A stretch of DNA of 64,000 bases from positions 1 through 64,000 of the forward strand of contig JBKJQW010000115.1 of assembly GCA_046593715.1 (NCBI GenBank), written 5' to 3'. This document shows, piece after piece, positions 24,866-32,927 of the stretch (its first letter is position 1; every line of letters starts with the position of its first letter). A program made the translations under genes and the position numbers. Source of the stretch: Luteitalea sp046593715. Its GTDB lineage: Bacteria; Acidobacteriota; Vicinamibacteria; Vicinamibacterales; Vicinamibacteraceae. Below the pieces are notes generated by a model. That model ran no database searches. It was not told where the DNA came from and saw nothing but the letters and a program-made list of their open reading frames with translations.

Positions 24866-25468
24866 CTACGACGGGAGCGTGGCCGAGCGGAGCGTGGCTC
24901 GCACGGTGACCTCGACCTGGTTGGCGACGCCGATACCGAGGTAGGCCGGTCGTGCGATCGCATAGGTATCGATGCGCAGGGGAAAGGTCACCTTGACGAC
25001 CAGGCGGTCACCCTTGTACGCGAGGTCGGCACGGCCGGTCACCGGGTTGCCGTGACCATGCAGCGTGAGGACACCGCTGAACCCGAGCACCACAGACCGG
25101 CCGGGTGCGGGGAGCGGCGCATCGAGGACGATGGCGTCGAGCACCGCGGTGTCGTATCCCGGCCCTCGGGAAACCTCGAGGTAGTTGTCGCGCAGGTGCA
25201 CGTCGCGCAGCCCGATGCCCGTCTGCAACGTAGTGAGGTCGACGACAAAGGCCCCTTCGACGTGCCGGTTGCCGCTCACAGTGGTCACCTTCCCCGTGAC
25301 AGCGGTCGTCTTGGCCTCGAAGCGGCCGCCGACCGTCAGCGGACAGACCACCGCCACCCGCCCCTCGATGGCCTGCCATGTCTGCTCCTGCGCCAACGCG
25401 ACAGGGCTTGCCCACAGCAGCCACGCGCACACCAGTCCTGGTCCGACCCTCAGCGCGGCGTGGCACAT
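24866..25468 (-). CDS. YceI-family periplasmic lipocalin-like protein
   Basis: The protein has 200 residues with a signal peptide ending near VALAQEQ. The mature part has the YceI pattern: TGKVTTVSGNRHVEGAFVVDLTTLQTGIGLRDVHLRDNYLE, then LGFSGVLTLHGHGNPVTG and VTFPLRIDTYAI. YceI proteins are beta-barrel lipid or isoprenoid binders in the periplasm. A GAGGAG sits seven bases before the ATG. It begins ten bases after the stop of the haem-motif barrel gene, so the two form an operon. YceI genes often sit beside cytochrome genes, which fits this pair. Confidence 0.92.
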   Translation of the reverse strand: MCHAALRVGPGLVCAWLLWASPVALAQEQTWQAIEGRVAVVCPLTVGGRFEAKTTAVTGKVTTVSGNRHVEGAFVVDLTTLQTGIGLRDVHLRDNYLEVSRGPGYDTAVLDAIVLDAPLPAPGRSVVLGFSGVLTLHGHGNPVTGRADLAYKGDRLVVKVTFPLRIDTYAIARPAYLGIGVANQVEVTVRATLRSATLPS

Positions 25469-25478
25469 GCGTGTCTCC

Positions 25479-26594
25479 TCAATGCACGGTCTTCAGGAAC
25501 AGCTGCACCACGAACGTGGTCGAGCGCTGCGCTCCCGCGTGCTGATCGCGCACCGACGTGGTGATGGTGATGTGAGGGCTCAGCCTCGCGCTCACCTCGG
25601 GGCGCAGCGCCCAGCGGCGCTCCTGGTGCGGCGATTCGACGTCCAGGCGGTCGGCGCTGATCGACGCGACCAGCCAGTCAGTGGGATAGACAAACAGCTG
25701 CAGATAGCCCGTGTGCTGATCGAATGTGCGCCCGCCGTCGGCGCGACCGCGACGACGTACCAGGTCGTGCTCGGCCATCACACCCCACGAGCCCAGCCCG
25801 AGCCGCGCGTAGGCGCCGGTGAGGTGCTCATCGAAGGTCGCGCTGCGCGAGAGACGGACCGAGACGCCAGTGGCGAGGCGGTCGCCGAGCAGGTACGTCT
25901 CGGCCAGCACGCCGGCCCCGCTGGTGCGAAACGGCGGTGCCTCATGACCGCCCGGCGCGAACGCATAGGGAGCCACCTGGAATCGCGGCGTCCACCAGAA
26001 CAGCTTGGCCTGCGTCGGCACGTCGGTGAGGCCCTGCGTGTTCCGCGATCGCATGTACGTGGCCTGGTCCGCGATCTCGACACCGCTTGGCAACGTGTCT
26101 CGACCGACCGCCACGTACAGGTTCTTGCGGGGCCGCATCTCGAGCAGGGCCTGCCGAACGAAGACCTGCGGCTGTGAGGGCAACGGCTGGACGCTGGTGA
26201 CCTCGTCGGCACGTGCGGGCAGGTCGACACTGACGATGCCGCTGACCCGCATCATCCCGGAAACCCGGGTGCTGTTGCGATACCAGGCGCGCACGGCCGC
26301 AGTGGAGCCAGCCGCCGGCTGCGCGCGCACCTCGGAGCTGAGCTGGGTCAGCACCCGGAGGTCGTGGAACACGCGTCGTCGGGTCTGGTCGGCGTCGTAC
26401 ACGCCGCGTCGGGCACTCTGGGTGTCGTCGATGCCCCTGCCGTACTCGGTGAGGAGCCCGCGCCCCTGCGGCGAAAGGTGGCACGCCTGGCATCCGGCGT
26501 ACCCGAGCCTGATCATCGCTGGCGAGGCCTGCACCCCGGACGCGGCAAGCATCCACACCAACACGGCGCTGGCGGTCGACACGGAAGTCTGCAC
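25479..26594 (-). CDS. Exported beta-barrel-like protein with one N-terminal CxxCH motif
   Basis: The protein has 371 residues. After a signal peptide (AVLVWMLAASGVQA) comes GYAGCQACHLSPQGRGLLTEYG, a single c-type haem site of the type found in short cytochromes. The remaining 300 residues are rich in alternating aromatic and polar strands (YVAVGRDTLPSG, AGVLAETYLLGDRLATGVSVRL, GYLQLFVYPTDWLVAS), consistent with an outer-membrane barrel. Proteins with this order are known in environmental bacteria but have no settled role. A haem at the mouth of a porin suggests electron transfer across the outer membrane. It is the first gene of an operon with yceI, and two palindromes lie upstream. Confidence 0.75.
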   Translation of the reverse strand: MQTSVSTASAVLVWMLAASGVQASPAMIRLGYAGCQACHLSPQGRGLLTEYGRGIDDTQSARRGVYDADQTRRRVFHDLRVLTQLSSEVRAQPAAGSTAAVRAWYRNSTRVSGMMRVSGIVSVDLPARADEVTSVQPLPSQPQVFVRQALLEMRPRKNLYVAVGRDTLPSGVEIADQATYMRSRNTQGLTDVPTQAKLFWWTPRFQVAPYAFAPGGHEAPPFRTSGAGVLAETYLLGDRLATGVSVRLSRSATFDEHLTGAYARLGLGSWGVMAEHDLVRRRGRADGGRTFDQHTGYLQLFVYPTDWLVASISADRLDVESPHQERRWALRPEVSARLSPHITITTSVRDQHAGAQRSTTFVVQLFLKTVH

Positions 26595-26671
26595 CGGTGT
26601 CGAGTCAGCAAGAGGTGTGCCGCGGCGCCCTTGAAACGCCGCGCGGGCGGGCCTGGGCGGGGACGGGATGG

Positions 26672-26690
26672 CCTTACGTCTCCCGTAAGG
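26672..26690. promoter_or_regulatory. Operator-like palindrome, first copy
   Basis: CCTTACG (26672-26678) and CGTAAGG (26684-26690) form a perfect inverted repeat around five bases. It lies 80 bases upstream of the haem-motif barrel gene and after the end of the ZIP gene. A second copy starts two bases later. The shape fits a dimeric repressor or a MerR-type site; the regulator is not in the window. Confidence 0.5.
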
Positions 26691-26691
26691 A

Positions 26692-26710
26692 CCTTACGCG
26701 TTGCGTGAGT
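26692..26710. promoter_or_regulatory. Operator-like palindrome, second copy
   Basis: CCTTACG (26692-26698) recurs, followed after five bases by CGTGAGT (26704-26710), which matches the first copy's right arm at five of seven bases. The centres of the two copies are 20 bases apart, about two helical turns, so two dimers could bind the same face of the DNA. Confidence 0.45.
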
Positions 26711-26726
26711 CGGCGGCGGGTGTCGT

Positions 26727-27539
26727 CTATCCGAGGGCGACGTCGAGAGCCATCATCACGGCAAAGCCGATCATCGTCCCCAGCGTGGCGAGGTCGCCAT
26801 GACCACCGGCCTGCGACTCGGGGATCACTTCTTCGACGACCACGAAGATCATGGCTCCAGCGGCGAACGCCAGCGCGTAGGGCAGCAGTGGCCGCATCGC
26901 GCTCACGGCCAGCGCGCCAATCACGGCTGCACCCGGCTCGACGACGGCCGAGAGTTGCCCATACCACCAGGCCTTGAAGCGCGAGATGCCTTCGCGGCGC
27001 AGGGGCGCGGCCACGGCGGTGCCTTCCGGGCAGTTCTGGATGCCGATGCCGATGGTCAGCGCAATCGCGGCGGCAAGGGTCGCCGAGTCGTAGCCAGCGC
27101 CGACCGCACCGAAGGCCACCCCGATGGCCAGTCCTTCCGGAATGTTGTGCAGGGTGATGGCCAGCACCAGCAGCGTCGTGCGTCGCCACGTGGTCTTGAC
27201 GCCCTCGGCGTCCGAGACGTCGCCGAACAGGTGCACGTGGGGCAGGAGCAGGTCCACCAGGCGCATCGAGAACCCGCCGGCCAGGAAGCCGATGACTGCG
27301 GGAACCCAGCTGATCATGCCCATCTCCTCGGCCAGCGCGATCGACGGACTCAGCAGCGACCAGAACGACGCGGCAATCATCACGCCCGCCGTGAAGCCGA
27401 GCGCCGCATCGAGCGCGTCGCGCCGGACCTCGCGGAAGAAGAACACGACGGCCGCCCCAAGAGCCGTGAGCGCCCACGTGAACGTCGCGCCCGCGAGCGC
27501 CTGGAGCGCCGGCGGCCAGGATGCGAAGGTCTCCATCAT
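26727..27539 (-). CDS. ZIP-family divalent metal transporter
   Basis: The protein has 270 residues and about eight membrane helices. The metal path is marked by HNIPEGLAIGVAFG in helix 4 and GIQNCPEGTAVAAPL in helix 5; many ZIPs also have NxPEG in helix 5, and the Cys here is a usual variant. A cytosolic loop with LPHVHLFGD carries two histidines. It probably imports zinc or a related metal. The first ATG (27539) is followed at once by a second (27536). TATAAC at 27549-27544 is seven bases before the second ATG and no ribosome site is visible, which points to a leaderless start at 27536. Confidence 0.92.
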   Translation of the reverse strand: MMETFASWPPALQALAGATFTWALTALGAAVVFFFREVRRDALDAALGFTAGVMIAASFWSLLSPSIALAEEMGMISWVPAVIGFLAGGFSMRLVDLLLPHVHLFGDVSDAEGVKTTWRRTTLLVLAITLHNIPEGLAIGVAFGAVGAGYDSATLAAAIALTIGIGIQNCPEGTAVAAPLRREGISRFKAWWYGQLSAVVEPGAAVIGALAVSAMRPLLPYALAFAAGAMIFVVVEEVIPESQAGGHGDLATLGTMIGFAVMMALDVALG

Positions 27540-27543
27540 GCCG

Positions 27544-27549
27544 GTTATA
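27544..27549 (-). promoter_or_regulatory. -10 element of the ZIP gene
   Basis: TATAAC lies four bases before the first and seven bases before the second ATG of the ZIP gene. I find no TTGACA-like box at 16-18 bases upstream, so the call depends on the hexamer and on the absence of a ribosome site. Confidence 0.4.
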
Positions 27550-27695
27550 CCGCGCCTTCACACCCGGGAGCACACACGATGTCCATCCAGGCACTGCCGG
27601 GTCCGCGAGCACAATGGCGGCGGCGACCCTTCCATGGGGGTGGCGAGCCGCGCCCTGGCGCTGCCCGTTAACACTCCGAGGCCGCTGCCGTCCTC

Positions 27696-27724
27696 CTGGC
27701 AGTGCTTGCTTGCGCGCCTGCCAG
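27696..27724. repeat. Inverted repeat upstream of the kelch gene
   Basis: CTGGCAG (27696-27702) and CTGCCAG (27718-27724) are separated by 15 bases and lie about 35 bases before the kelch start codon. It could be an operator or a leader hairpin. The rest of the 218-base divergent gap (27540-27757) holds only the ZIP -10 element and the kelch ribosome site. Confidence 0.3.
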
Positions 27725-27757
27725 ACGGCTGGTGCGAGGTGTCTCGGAGGAGAGCTG

Positions 27758-28891
27758 ATGACTGGCAGGATCTGGAAAGGGTCTGGCGTGACGTTGGTGG
27801 TGGTGGCCGCGACCGCTGTCGTCCTGGCCGACCGCAGACTCGACGTGTCGGCGCCGCGCCCGGCTGCGGCAGTGCATGCGGTGGCTCCGATGGGCGCCAA
27901 TCGCGCGGCGCATACGGCCACGGCATTGGCTGACGGGCGAGTGCTCGTGGCCGGTGGTTTCATCGAGAAGGGCTCGGCGGTTGGGGCTGAGCTGTTCGAC
28001 GGGGCAACGGCGCGATTTCTTCCCGCCGCGCCGATGCTGGAGACCCGCCACAGCCACACCGCCACGCGCCTCGCAGATGGCACGGTGCTGGTCGTTGGCG
28101 GATACGGCAGCGGATCGCGCACGCTGGCGGCGGCCGAGATCTTCGATCCGCGCAGCAATCGCTTCACGCCGGCGGGCTCGCTCCACTCGGCGCGAGCCGA
28201 CCACACGGCCGTGCTGCTGGGCAATGGGCAGGTGCTGGTCGCTGGCGGGCTCGGAGAAGGGTGGACCTATCTGTCGAGCGCGGAGCTCTACGACCCTGCT
28301 GCCAGGGTATTCACGCCGGTGGGCTCGATGACCGTGCCTCGCGAAAGCCACACCGCGGTACGCCTCGATCGTCAGCGCGTGCTGATCGTCGGCGGGCATC
28401 AGGGGCCTCGCCGCAATCTCACCCTGCACGCCTCAGCGGAGATCTACGATGCGACGTCGGGTACCTTCACGCGCGCCGGCGACATGCTCGTGCGACGGCA
28501 CAAGCACGACGCCGTGATGCTGGACGACGGGCGGGTGCTGGTGACTGGCGGCGCCGACGAGCGCGACAGCGAGGGTGTGTACCGGTCGACGGAGTTCTTC
28601 ACTGCACGGACCGGCACGTTCTCGGCAGGCCCGCCGATGCAGCGGCCACGCTACAAGCACGACGGGAGTGTGGTCGCTCTCGGCGATGGTCGCATCCTCA
28701 TCTCGGGCGGCGCACCCGATGCCGAGGTCTTCGACCCGGCCACCGGTGCGTTCGCCGTCGTTGCCGGCACGCCGCGATTCCCCGGGCTGTTCTCGGCGGC
28801 GGCCACCCTGCCTGGCGGCCGGGTGCTGGTCACCGGCGGCTACGGCAGCGGCACGGGTCCGGTGGCGTCGGCCTGGACCTACCAGCCCTGA
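27758..28891 (+). CDS. Kelch-repeat beta-propeller protein, exported or anchored
   Basis: The protein has 377 residues, starting at ATG 27758 behind GGAGGAGAG. One hydrophobic segment (GVTLVVVAATAVVLA) acts as signal or anchor. Six kelch-type repeats of about 50 residues follow, each with a version of HTATALADGRVLVAGG and an aromatic ending such as AELFDGATARF or AEIFDPRSNRFTPAG. Galactose-oxidase-like and attractin-like proteins share this propeller, but no copper-ligand tyrosine-cysteine pattern is visible. The role is likely binding or scaffolding at the cell surface. It is divergent from the ZIP gene. The 141 bases after its stop (28892-29032) hold nothing that I can name. Confidence 0.85.
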   Translation: MTGRIWKGSGVTLVVVAATAVVLADRRLDVSAPRPAAAVHAVAPMGANRAAHTATALADGRVLVAGGFIEKGSAVGAELFDGATARFLPAAPMLETRHSHTATRLADGTVLVVGGYGSGSRTLAAAEIFDPRSNRFTPAGSLHSARADHTAVLLGNGQVLVAGGLGEGWTYLSSAELYDPAARVFTPVGSMTVPRESHTAVRLDRQRVLIVGGHQGPRRNLTLHASAEIYDATSGTFTRAGDMLVRRHKHDAVMLDDGRVLVTGGADERDSEGVYRSTEFFTARTGTFSAGPPMQRPRYKHDGSVVALGDGRILISGGAPDAEVFDPATGAFAVVAGTPRFPGLFSAAATLPGGRVLVTGGYGSGTGPVASAWTYQP

Positions 28892-29032
28892 GACGGGCAC
28901 GCGTGCCGACTCGGCCGACCAGTCGCACCTGCTCGCGCAGCAGGGCGAGCCAGGCGTGGCCGTCTGCAGCTGCACGGCGTCGATCACCCGACGACTACGC
29001 CTCCCTGCTCGCACGGGACAGGTAGAAGCGGC

Positions 29033-30151
29033 TCAGGCTGTCGAGACCTCGCCTGACGGCTCAGCAATCCAGGCCAGCAGCCGTGCCAGTGGCCAGCAGT
29101 TGACGATGCGATCTACCGGCACGGCCGCGAGCCGTGCATGCGCGAGTGCGATGTCCGAGTACCAGAGTTGCGTGGTCGTGTGAGCGTCGCTGTCGAGGGC
29201 GAACACACAGCCCGCCGCATGCGCACGACCGACGAGGGTGTGATCGAGGTCCTGACGCGAAGGGTCGCCATCGATCTCGACGGCGACGCCTCGTGCAGCG
29301 GCCTCGGCAAAGACCATGTCCCAGTCCGCGACGACCCCGGCCCGTGAGCCGGCGATGCGCCCGCGTGGATGCGCCAGGATCCGCACGTGCGGGTGACGGA
29401 CCACGGCGACCATGCGCGCGGTCTGATCCTCCATCCGGCGCAGGCGCGAATGCGGGGCCGCCAGCACCAGCTCGAACGCCGCGGCCTCGTCGTGGCTCAG
29501 GTCCAGTGCACCAGCCGCATCGATATTGGCCTCGACGCCTTGCAGAAGGCGGAACCGATCCCCATGGGCGTCGTTGACCCGCTCGATCTCGCGACGCTGC
29601 TCCGCGGCATCTGCCATCGACATGCCGCCGGCGATCTGCAGGCCGTGCGAGTGGTCGGTCACGGCCGCGTAGCGGTAGCCCCGGGCCAGACACGCCTCGG
29701 CAATCCCGCCCATCGTCGGCGAGCCGTCGCTCCACTCAGAGTGCATTTGCAGGTCGCCCAGGTAGTCGTCGCGCGACGGTCCGCCGACGGAAGCGTCGCT
29801 CAGGATCCGCAGCGCTTCAGCGCGACTGAGGACATGCTGCCGCAGGCCTCGACGGCGCTCGATGTCGGCCCGCCGTGTGCTTGCCTCGACGGCACGATCG
29901 ACGGTCGGAGATATGCCTGATTCGAGGATCTCGTTGATGACCCGGGTCGACCCGGGGCCTACGCCGGAGATGTGCGGCCACGTCCCGTCGGCGGCCACCA
30001 GGTCGGTCAGGGGCGCGTCGAGGGCCAGGATGGCCGCGGCAGCCCGTTTGTAGCCGAACGTCTTCTGGGGCGAGGCCTGCGCGAACGCCAGATCGCGCAG
30101 GAAGCCACTGATGACGGCGTTGACGTCGTCGGGGCCTTGGGACGCGGTCAT
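29033..30151 (-). CDS. PHP-domain phosphoesterase related to the C-terminus of PolX
   Basis: The protein has 372 residues. The first 90 residues contain a helix-hairpin-helix-like segment (TWPHISGVGPGSTRVINEILESG) as in DNA polymerase X. There is no nucleotidyltransferase palm. The PHP domain begins at about residue 128: GDLQMHSEWSDGSP, VTDHSHG, GVEANID, ILAHPRGR, EIDGDPSRQDLD and DSDAHTT, which include all expected metal ligands. In PolX this domain trims 3' ends during base-excision repair. A free-standing version could act as a DNA 3'-phosphatase or exonuclease. It lies beside a UvrA-like gene, which supports a repair role. Confidence 0.85.
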   Translation of the reverse strand: MTASQGPDDVNAVISGFLRDLAFAQASPQKTFGYKRAAAAILALDAPLTDLVAADGTWPHISGVGPGSTRVINEILESGISPTVDRAVEASTRRADIERRRGLRQHVLSRAEALRILSDASVGGPSRDDYLGDLQMHSEWSDGSPTMGGIAEACLARGYRYAAVTDHSHGLQIAGGMSMADAAEQRREIERVNDAHGDRFRLLQGVEANIDAAGALDLSHDEAAAFELVLAAPHSRLRRMEDQTARMVAVVRHPHVRILAHPRGRIAGSRAGVVADWDMVFAEAAARGVAVEIDGDPSRQDLDHTLVGRAHAAGCVFALDSDAHTTTQLWYSDIALAHARLAAVPVDRIVNCWPLARLLAWIAEPSGEVSTA

Positions 30152-30245
30152 CCGGGAAGGCCTCGCGTCATCAGCGCGCTGCTATCGGGCGCACGCGCCA
30201 CCGCAGCCATGCCACCGCGCACGTCATCGCCAGCACTGTAGCGCC

Positions 30246-32822
30246 TCAAGCCGATGGCCTCGCCCGCGTGCGTGCGCCGGCTGCCCGCTCGAGGTATGGC
30301 GCGGTCCGGCTGGAGGCGTGGCGGGCGAGTTCGGCGGGTGGCGCCGCGCAGACCACGCGGCCGCCCTCATCACCTGCGCCAGGGCCGACATCGATCACCC
30401 AGTCGCTCGACGCCACCACGCGCATCTCGTGCTCGACGACGACGACCGAGTGGCCGGCCTCCACCAGCCCGTGCAGCTGGGTCAACAGCGTCTCGACGTC
30501 GGCCGGGTGCAGGCCCGTGGTTGGCTCGTCGAGGACGTACAGCGTGTGGCCGCGCGACTGGCGCTGCAGCTCGGTGGCCAGCTTGATCCGCTGCGCCTCC
30601 CCGCCCGACAGTTCCGTGGCTGGTTGACCCAGCCGCAGGTAGCCAACCCCCACCTGGCGCAAGGTGTCGAGCGCGCGCCGGATCGGCGGCTCGTCCTCGA
30701 AGAAATGCCACGCGGCGTCTACGGTCATGCCGAGCACGTCGGCGATGTTGCGGTCGCGGTATCTGACCTCCAGGGTGCGGTCGTTGTAGCGCGCGCCGTG
30801 GCAGGCCGGACACGGCGCATAGACGCTCGGCAGAAAGAGCAGTTCCACCATCACCGAGCCGTCGCCCTCGCAGGTCTCGCACCGCCCCTTCTGGACATTG
30901 AACGAGAAGCGTCCGGCGTCGTAGCGGCGCGCCCGCGCAGTCCTGGTGGCGGCAAACAGCGTGCGCACGTGGTCGAAGAGGCCGGTGTAGGTTGCCAGGT
31001 TTGACCGCGGCGTGCGTCCGATCGGCCGCTGGTCCACCTGGACGAGACGGCGGATGGCGTCGATGCCACCGGCGATGCGGCCGCCTGTCGCGGCAGGCGC
31101 GTCGGAGGCAAGGTCAGCGGCCTCCTCGCGGGGCACGTCGTGTCCGAGGTGATCGGCAACCAGTTCCACCAGGGCCTGGCTCACCAGACTGGATTTGCCG
31201 GAGCCAGAGACGCCGGTGACCGTCGTGAAGACGCCCAGGGGGAAGGCCACATCCAAATTGCGGAGGTTGTTCCTGCTCACGCCGGCCAGGTGCAGCCATC
31301 CCGTCGGCGTCCGCGGCGGCCGCGTCGCTTCGGCCGGCGGCGCGAACAGGAATCGTGCGGTTTCCGAATCTGCCACGCTGGCCAGGCCGGCGGGCAGTCC
31401 GCTGTACAGCACCTGACCGCCGTGGTCCCCGGCGCCTGGACCGATATCGACAATCCAGTCGGCACGGGCGATGACGTCGAGGTCGTGCTCGACGACAAAG
31501 AGCGAGTTACCCGACGCTTTCAGCCGGTCCAGGGCGCGCAGCAAGGCCTCCGTGTCTGCCGGGTGCAGGCCGGCCGACGGTTCGTCGAGCACATAGACGA
31601 CGCCGAACAAATTGGAGTGCACCTGGGTGGCGAGGCGCAATCGCTGCAGCTCACCGGGCGAGAGCGTCGGTGTGCTTCGATCGAGTGCGAGGTACCCGAG
31701 GCCCAAGTCGAGCAGCACCGTGAGGCGAGCCTCGAGATCCTCGACGATCCGTCGCGTCACCAGTGCCTTCTCGGGGTGTGCCTTCGCGCGCCCGCTTGGG
31801 CCCGACGCCATGCCGTGGGCGTAGGGTTGCATCAGCGCGGCCAACTGCTTCATCGGCAATGCCGACATCTCGGCGATGTCCAGGCCGGCAAATGTCACCG
31901 ACAGAGCTTCGGGACGCAGTCGCTTGCCGTGGCACGCAGGACAGTCGCTGCTCACGAGGTAGCGCGCCACGCGCTTCTTCATCAGCGCGCTCTGGGTGTT
32001 GGCAAAAGTCTGCAGCACGTACCGTCTGGCGCCCGTGAACGTCCCCATGTAGCTCGGTTCGTCCTTGCGCTTGCGGGCCCGTCGCACCTCGGCCGCGTCA
32101 AAGCCGGCATAGACCGGCACGACCGGTTGCTCGTCGGTGAAGAGCAGCCAGTCGCGCTCCGACCTCGGCAGGTCTCTCCACGGCCGGTCGATGTCGTAGC
32201 CAAGGGTGGTGACGATGTCGCGCAGGTTCTGCCCGTGCCAGGCCGGCGGCCACGCGGCGATCGCGCGGTTGCGGATGCTCAGCGAGTCATCGGGCACCAT
32301 CGACTGTTCGGTTGCGTCGTAGATGCGGCCGAGTCCGTGACAGGCCTGGCATGCCCCTTCCGGCGTATTCGGCGAGAACGACTCCGCGTAGAGCAGCGCC
32401 TGGCCGGCCGGGTAGTCGCCGGCGCGCGAGTACAGCATCCGCAGCAGGTTGGAGAGCGTGGTGACGCTGCCCACCGATGAGCGCGTCGTCGGTGTGCCGC
32501 GCTGTTGTTGCAAGGCCACGGCCGGCGGTAGCCCGTCGATGCGGTCCACCTCCGGCACCCCGAGCTGGTGGAACAGGCGACGCGCGTAGGGCGCGACCGA
32601 CTCCAGATATCGACGCTGCGCCTCTGCGTAGAGCGTCCCGAAGGCCAGCGATGATTTGCCAGAGCCGGACACGCCGGTGAAGACCACGAGGGCGTCACGG
32701 GGAATGTCGACGTCCACGTGCTTGAGGTTGTGCTCACGAGCGCCGCGCACCTGCATGAAGCCAGGACGGGCGGTGTGGTCCGAGGAGGCGGCGATGGGTG
32801 CAGCGAGGGGCGCGAGGGTCAT
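30246..32822 (-). CDS. UvrA-like excinuclease ATPase, short class
   Basis: The protein has 858 residues against about 940 for canonical UvrA. The two ATPase halves each have GVSGSGKSSL. Walker B motifs are YVLDEPSAGLHP and YVLDEPTTGLHP. The signature is LSPGELQRLRL in the first half and LSGGEAQRIKL in the second. Zinc modules are CQACHGLG with CPACHGKR, and CETCEGDG with CPACHGAR. The segment YAESFSPNTPEGACQACHG is typical of the short class that includes the drug-resistance protein DrrC. It may recognise damaged DNA or intercalating drugs. The start at 32822 is uncertain; the conserved part begins at MQVRGAREHNLKHVDV. No uvrB or uvrC is in the window. Confidence 0.9.
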   Translation of the reverse strand: MTLAPLAAPIAASSDHTARPGFMQVRGAREHNLKHVDVDIPRDALVVFTGVSGSGKSSLAFGTLYAEAQRRYLESVAPYARRLFHQLGVPEVDRIDGLPPAVALQQQRGTPTTRSSVGSVTTLSNLLRMLYSRAGDYPAGQALLYAESFSPNTPEGACQACHGLGRIYDATEQSMVPDDSLSIRNRAIAAWPPAWHGQNLRDIVTTLGYDIDRPWRDLPRSERDWLLFTDEQPVVPVYAGFDAAEVRRARKRKDEPSYMGTFTGARRYVLQTFANTQSALMKKRVARYLVSSDCPACHGKRLRPEALSVTFAGLDIAEMSALPMKQLAALMQPYAHGMASGPSGRAKAHPEKALVTRRIVEDLEARLTVLLDLGLGYLALDRSTPTLSPGELQRLRLATQVHSNLFGVVYVLDEPSAGLHPADTEALLRALDRLKASGNSLFVVEHDLDVIARADWIVDIGPGAGDHGGQVLYSGLPAGLASVADSETARFLFAPPAEATRPPRTPTGWLHLAGVSRNNLRNLDVAFPLGVFTTVTGVSGSGKSSLVSQALVELVADHLGHDVPREEAADLASDAPAATGGRIAGGIDAIRRLVQVDQRPIGRTPRSNLATYTGLFDHVRTLFAATRTARARRYDAGRFSFNVQKGRCETCEGDGSVMVELLFLPSVYAPCPACHGARYNDRTLEVRYRDRNIADVLGMTVDAAWHFFEDEPPIRRALDTLRQVGVGYLRLGQPATELSGGEAQRIKLATELQRQSRGHTLYVLDEPTTGLHPADVETLLTQLHGLVEAGHSVVVVEHEMRVVASSDWVIDVGPGAGDEGGRVVCAAPPAELARHASSRTAPYLERAAGARTRARPSA

Positions 32823-32927
32823 TGGAGTCCGGACCTGGTGGATGCAAGACGCTGGCCGCGGGTAGCCAGCCATGCCCGGCGAACCCGCCGCGGCCCGAAG
32901 GCGCCTGCCGACGTGCTAGCGTTCGGC

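Noticed and set aside
24074..25564. Open frame of 496 codons on the plus strand spanning two genes
   Set aside because: It runs antisense through the LLM oxidoreductase and YceI genes. Both of those have family motifs, while this frame is rich in Arg, Gly and His with no domain.
28892..29032. Possible short gene between the kelch and PHP genes
   Set aside because: Frames on both strands are short, have no ribosome site and give low-complexity Arg/Ser/Ala sequence.
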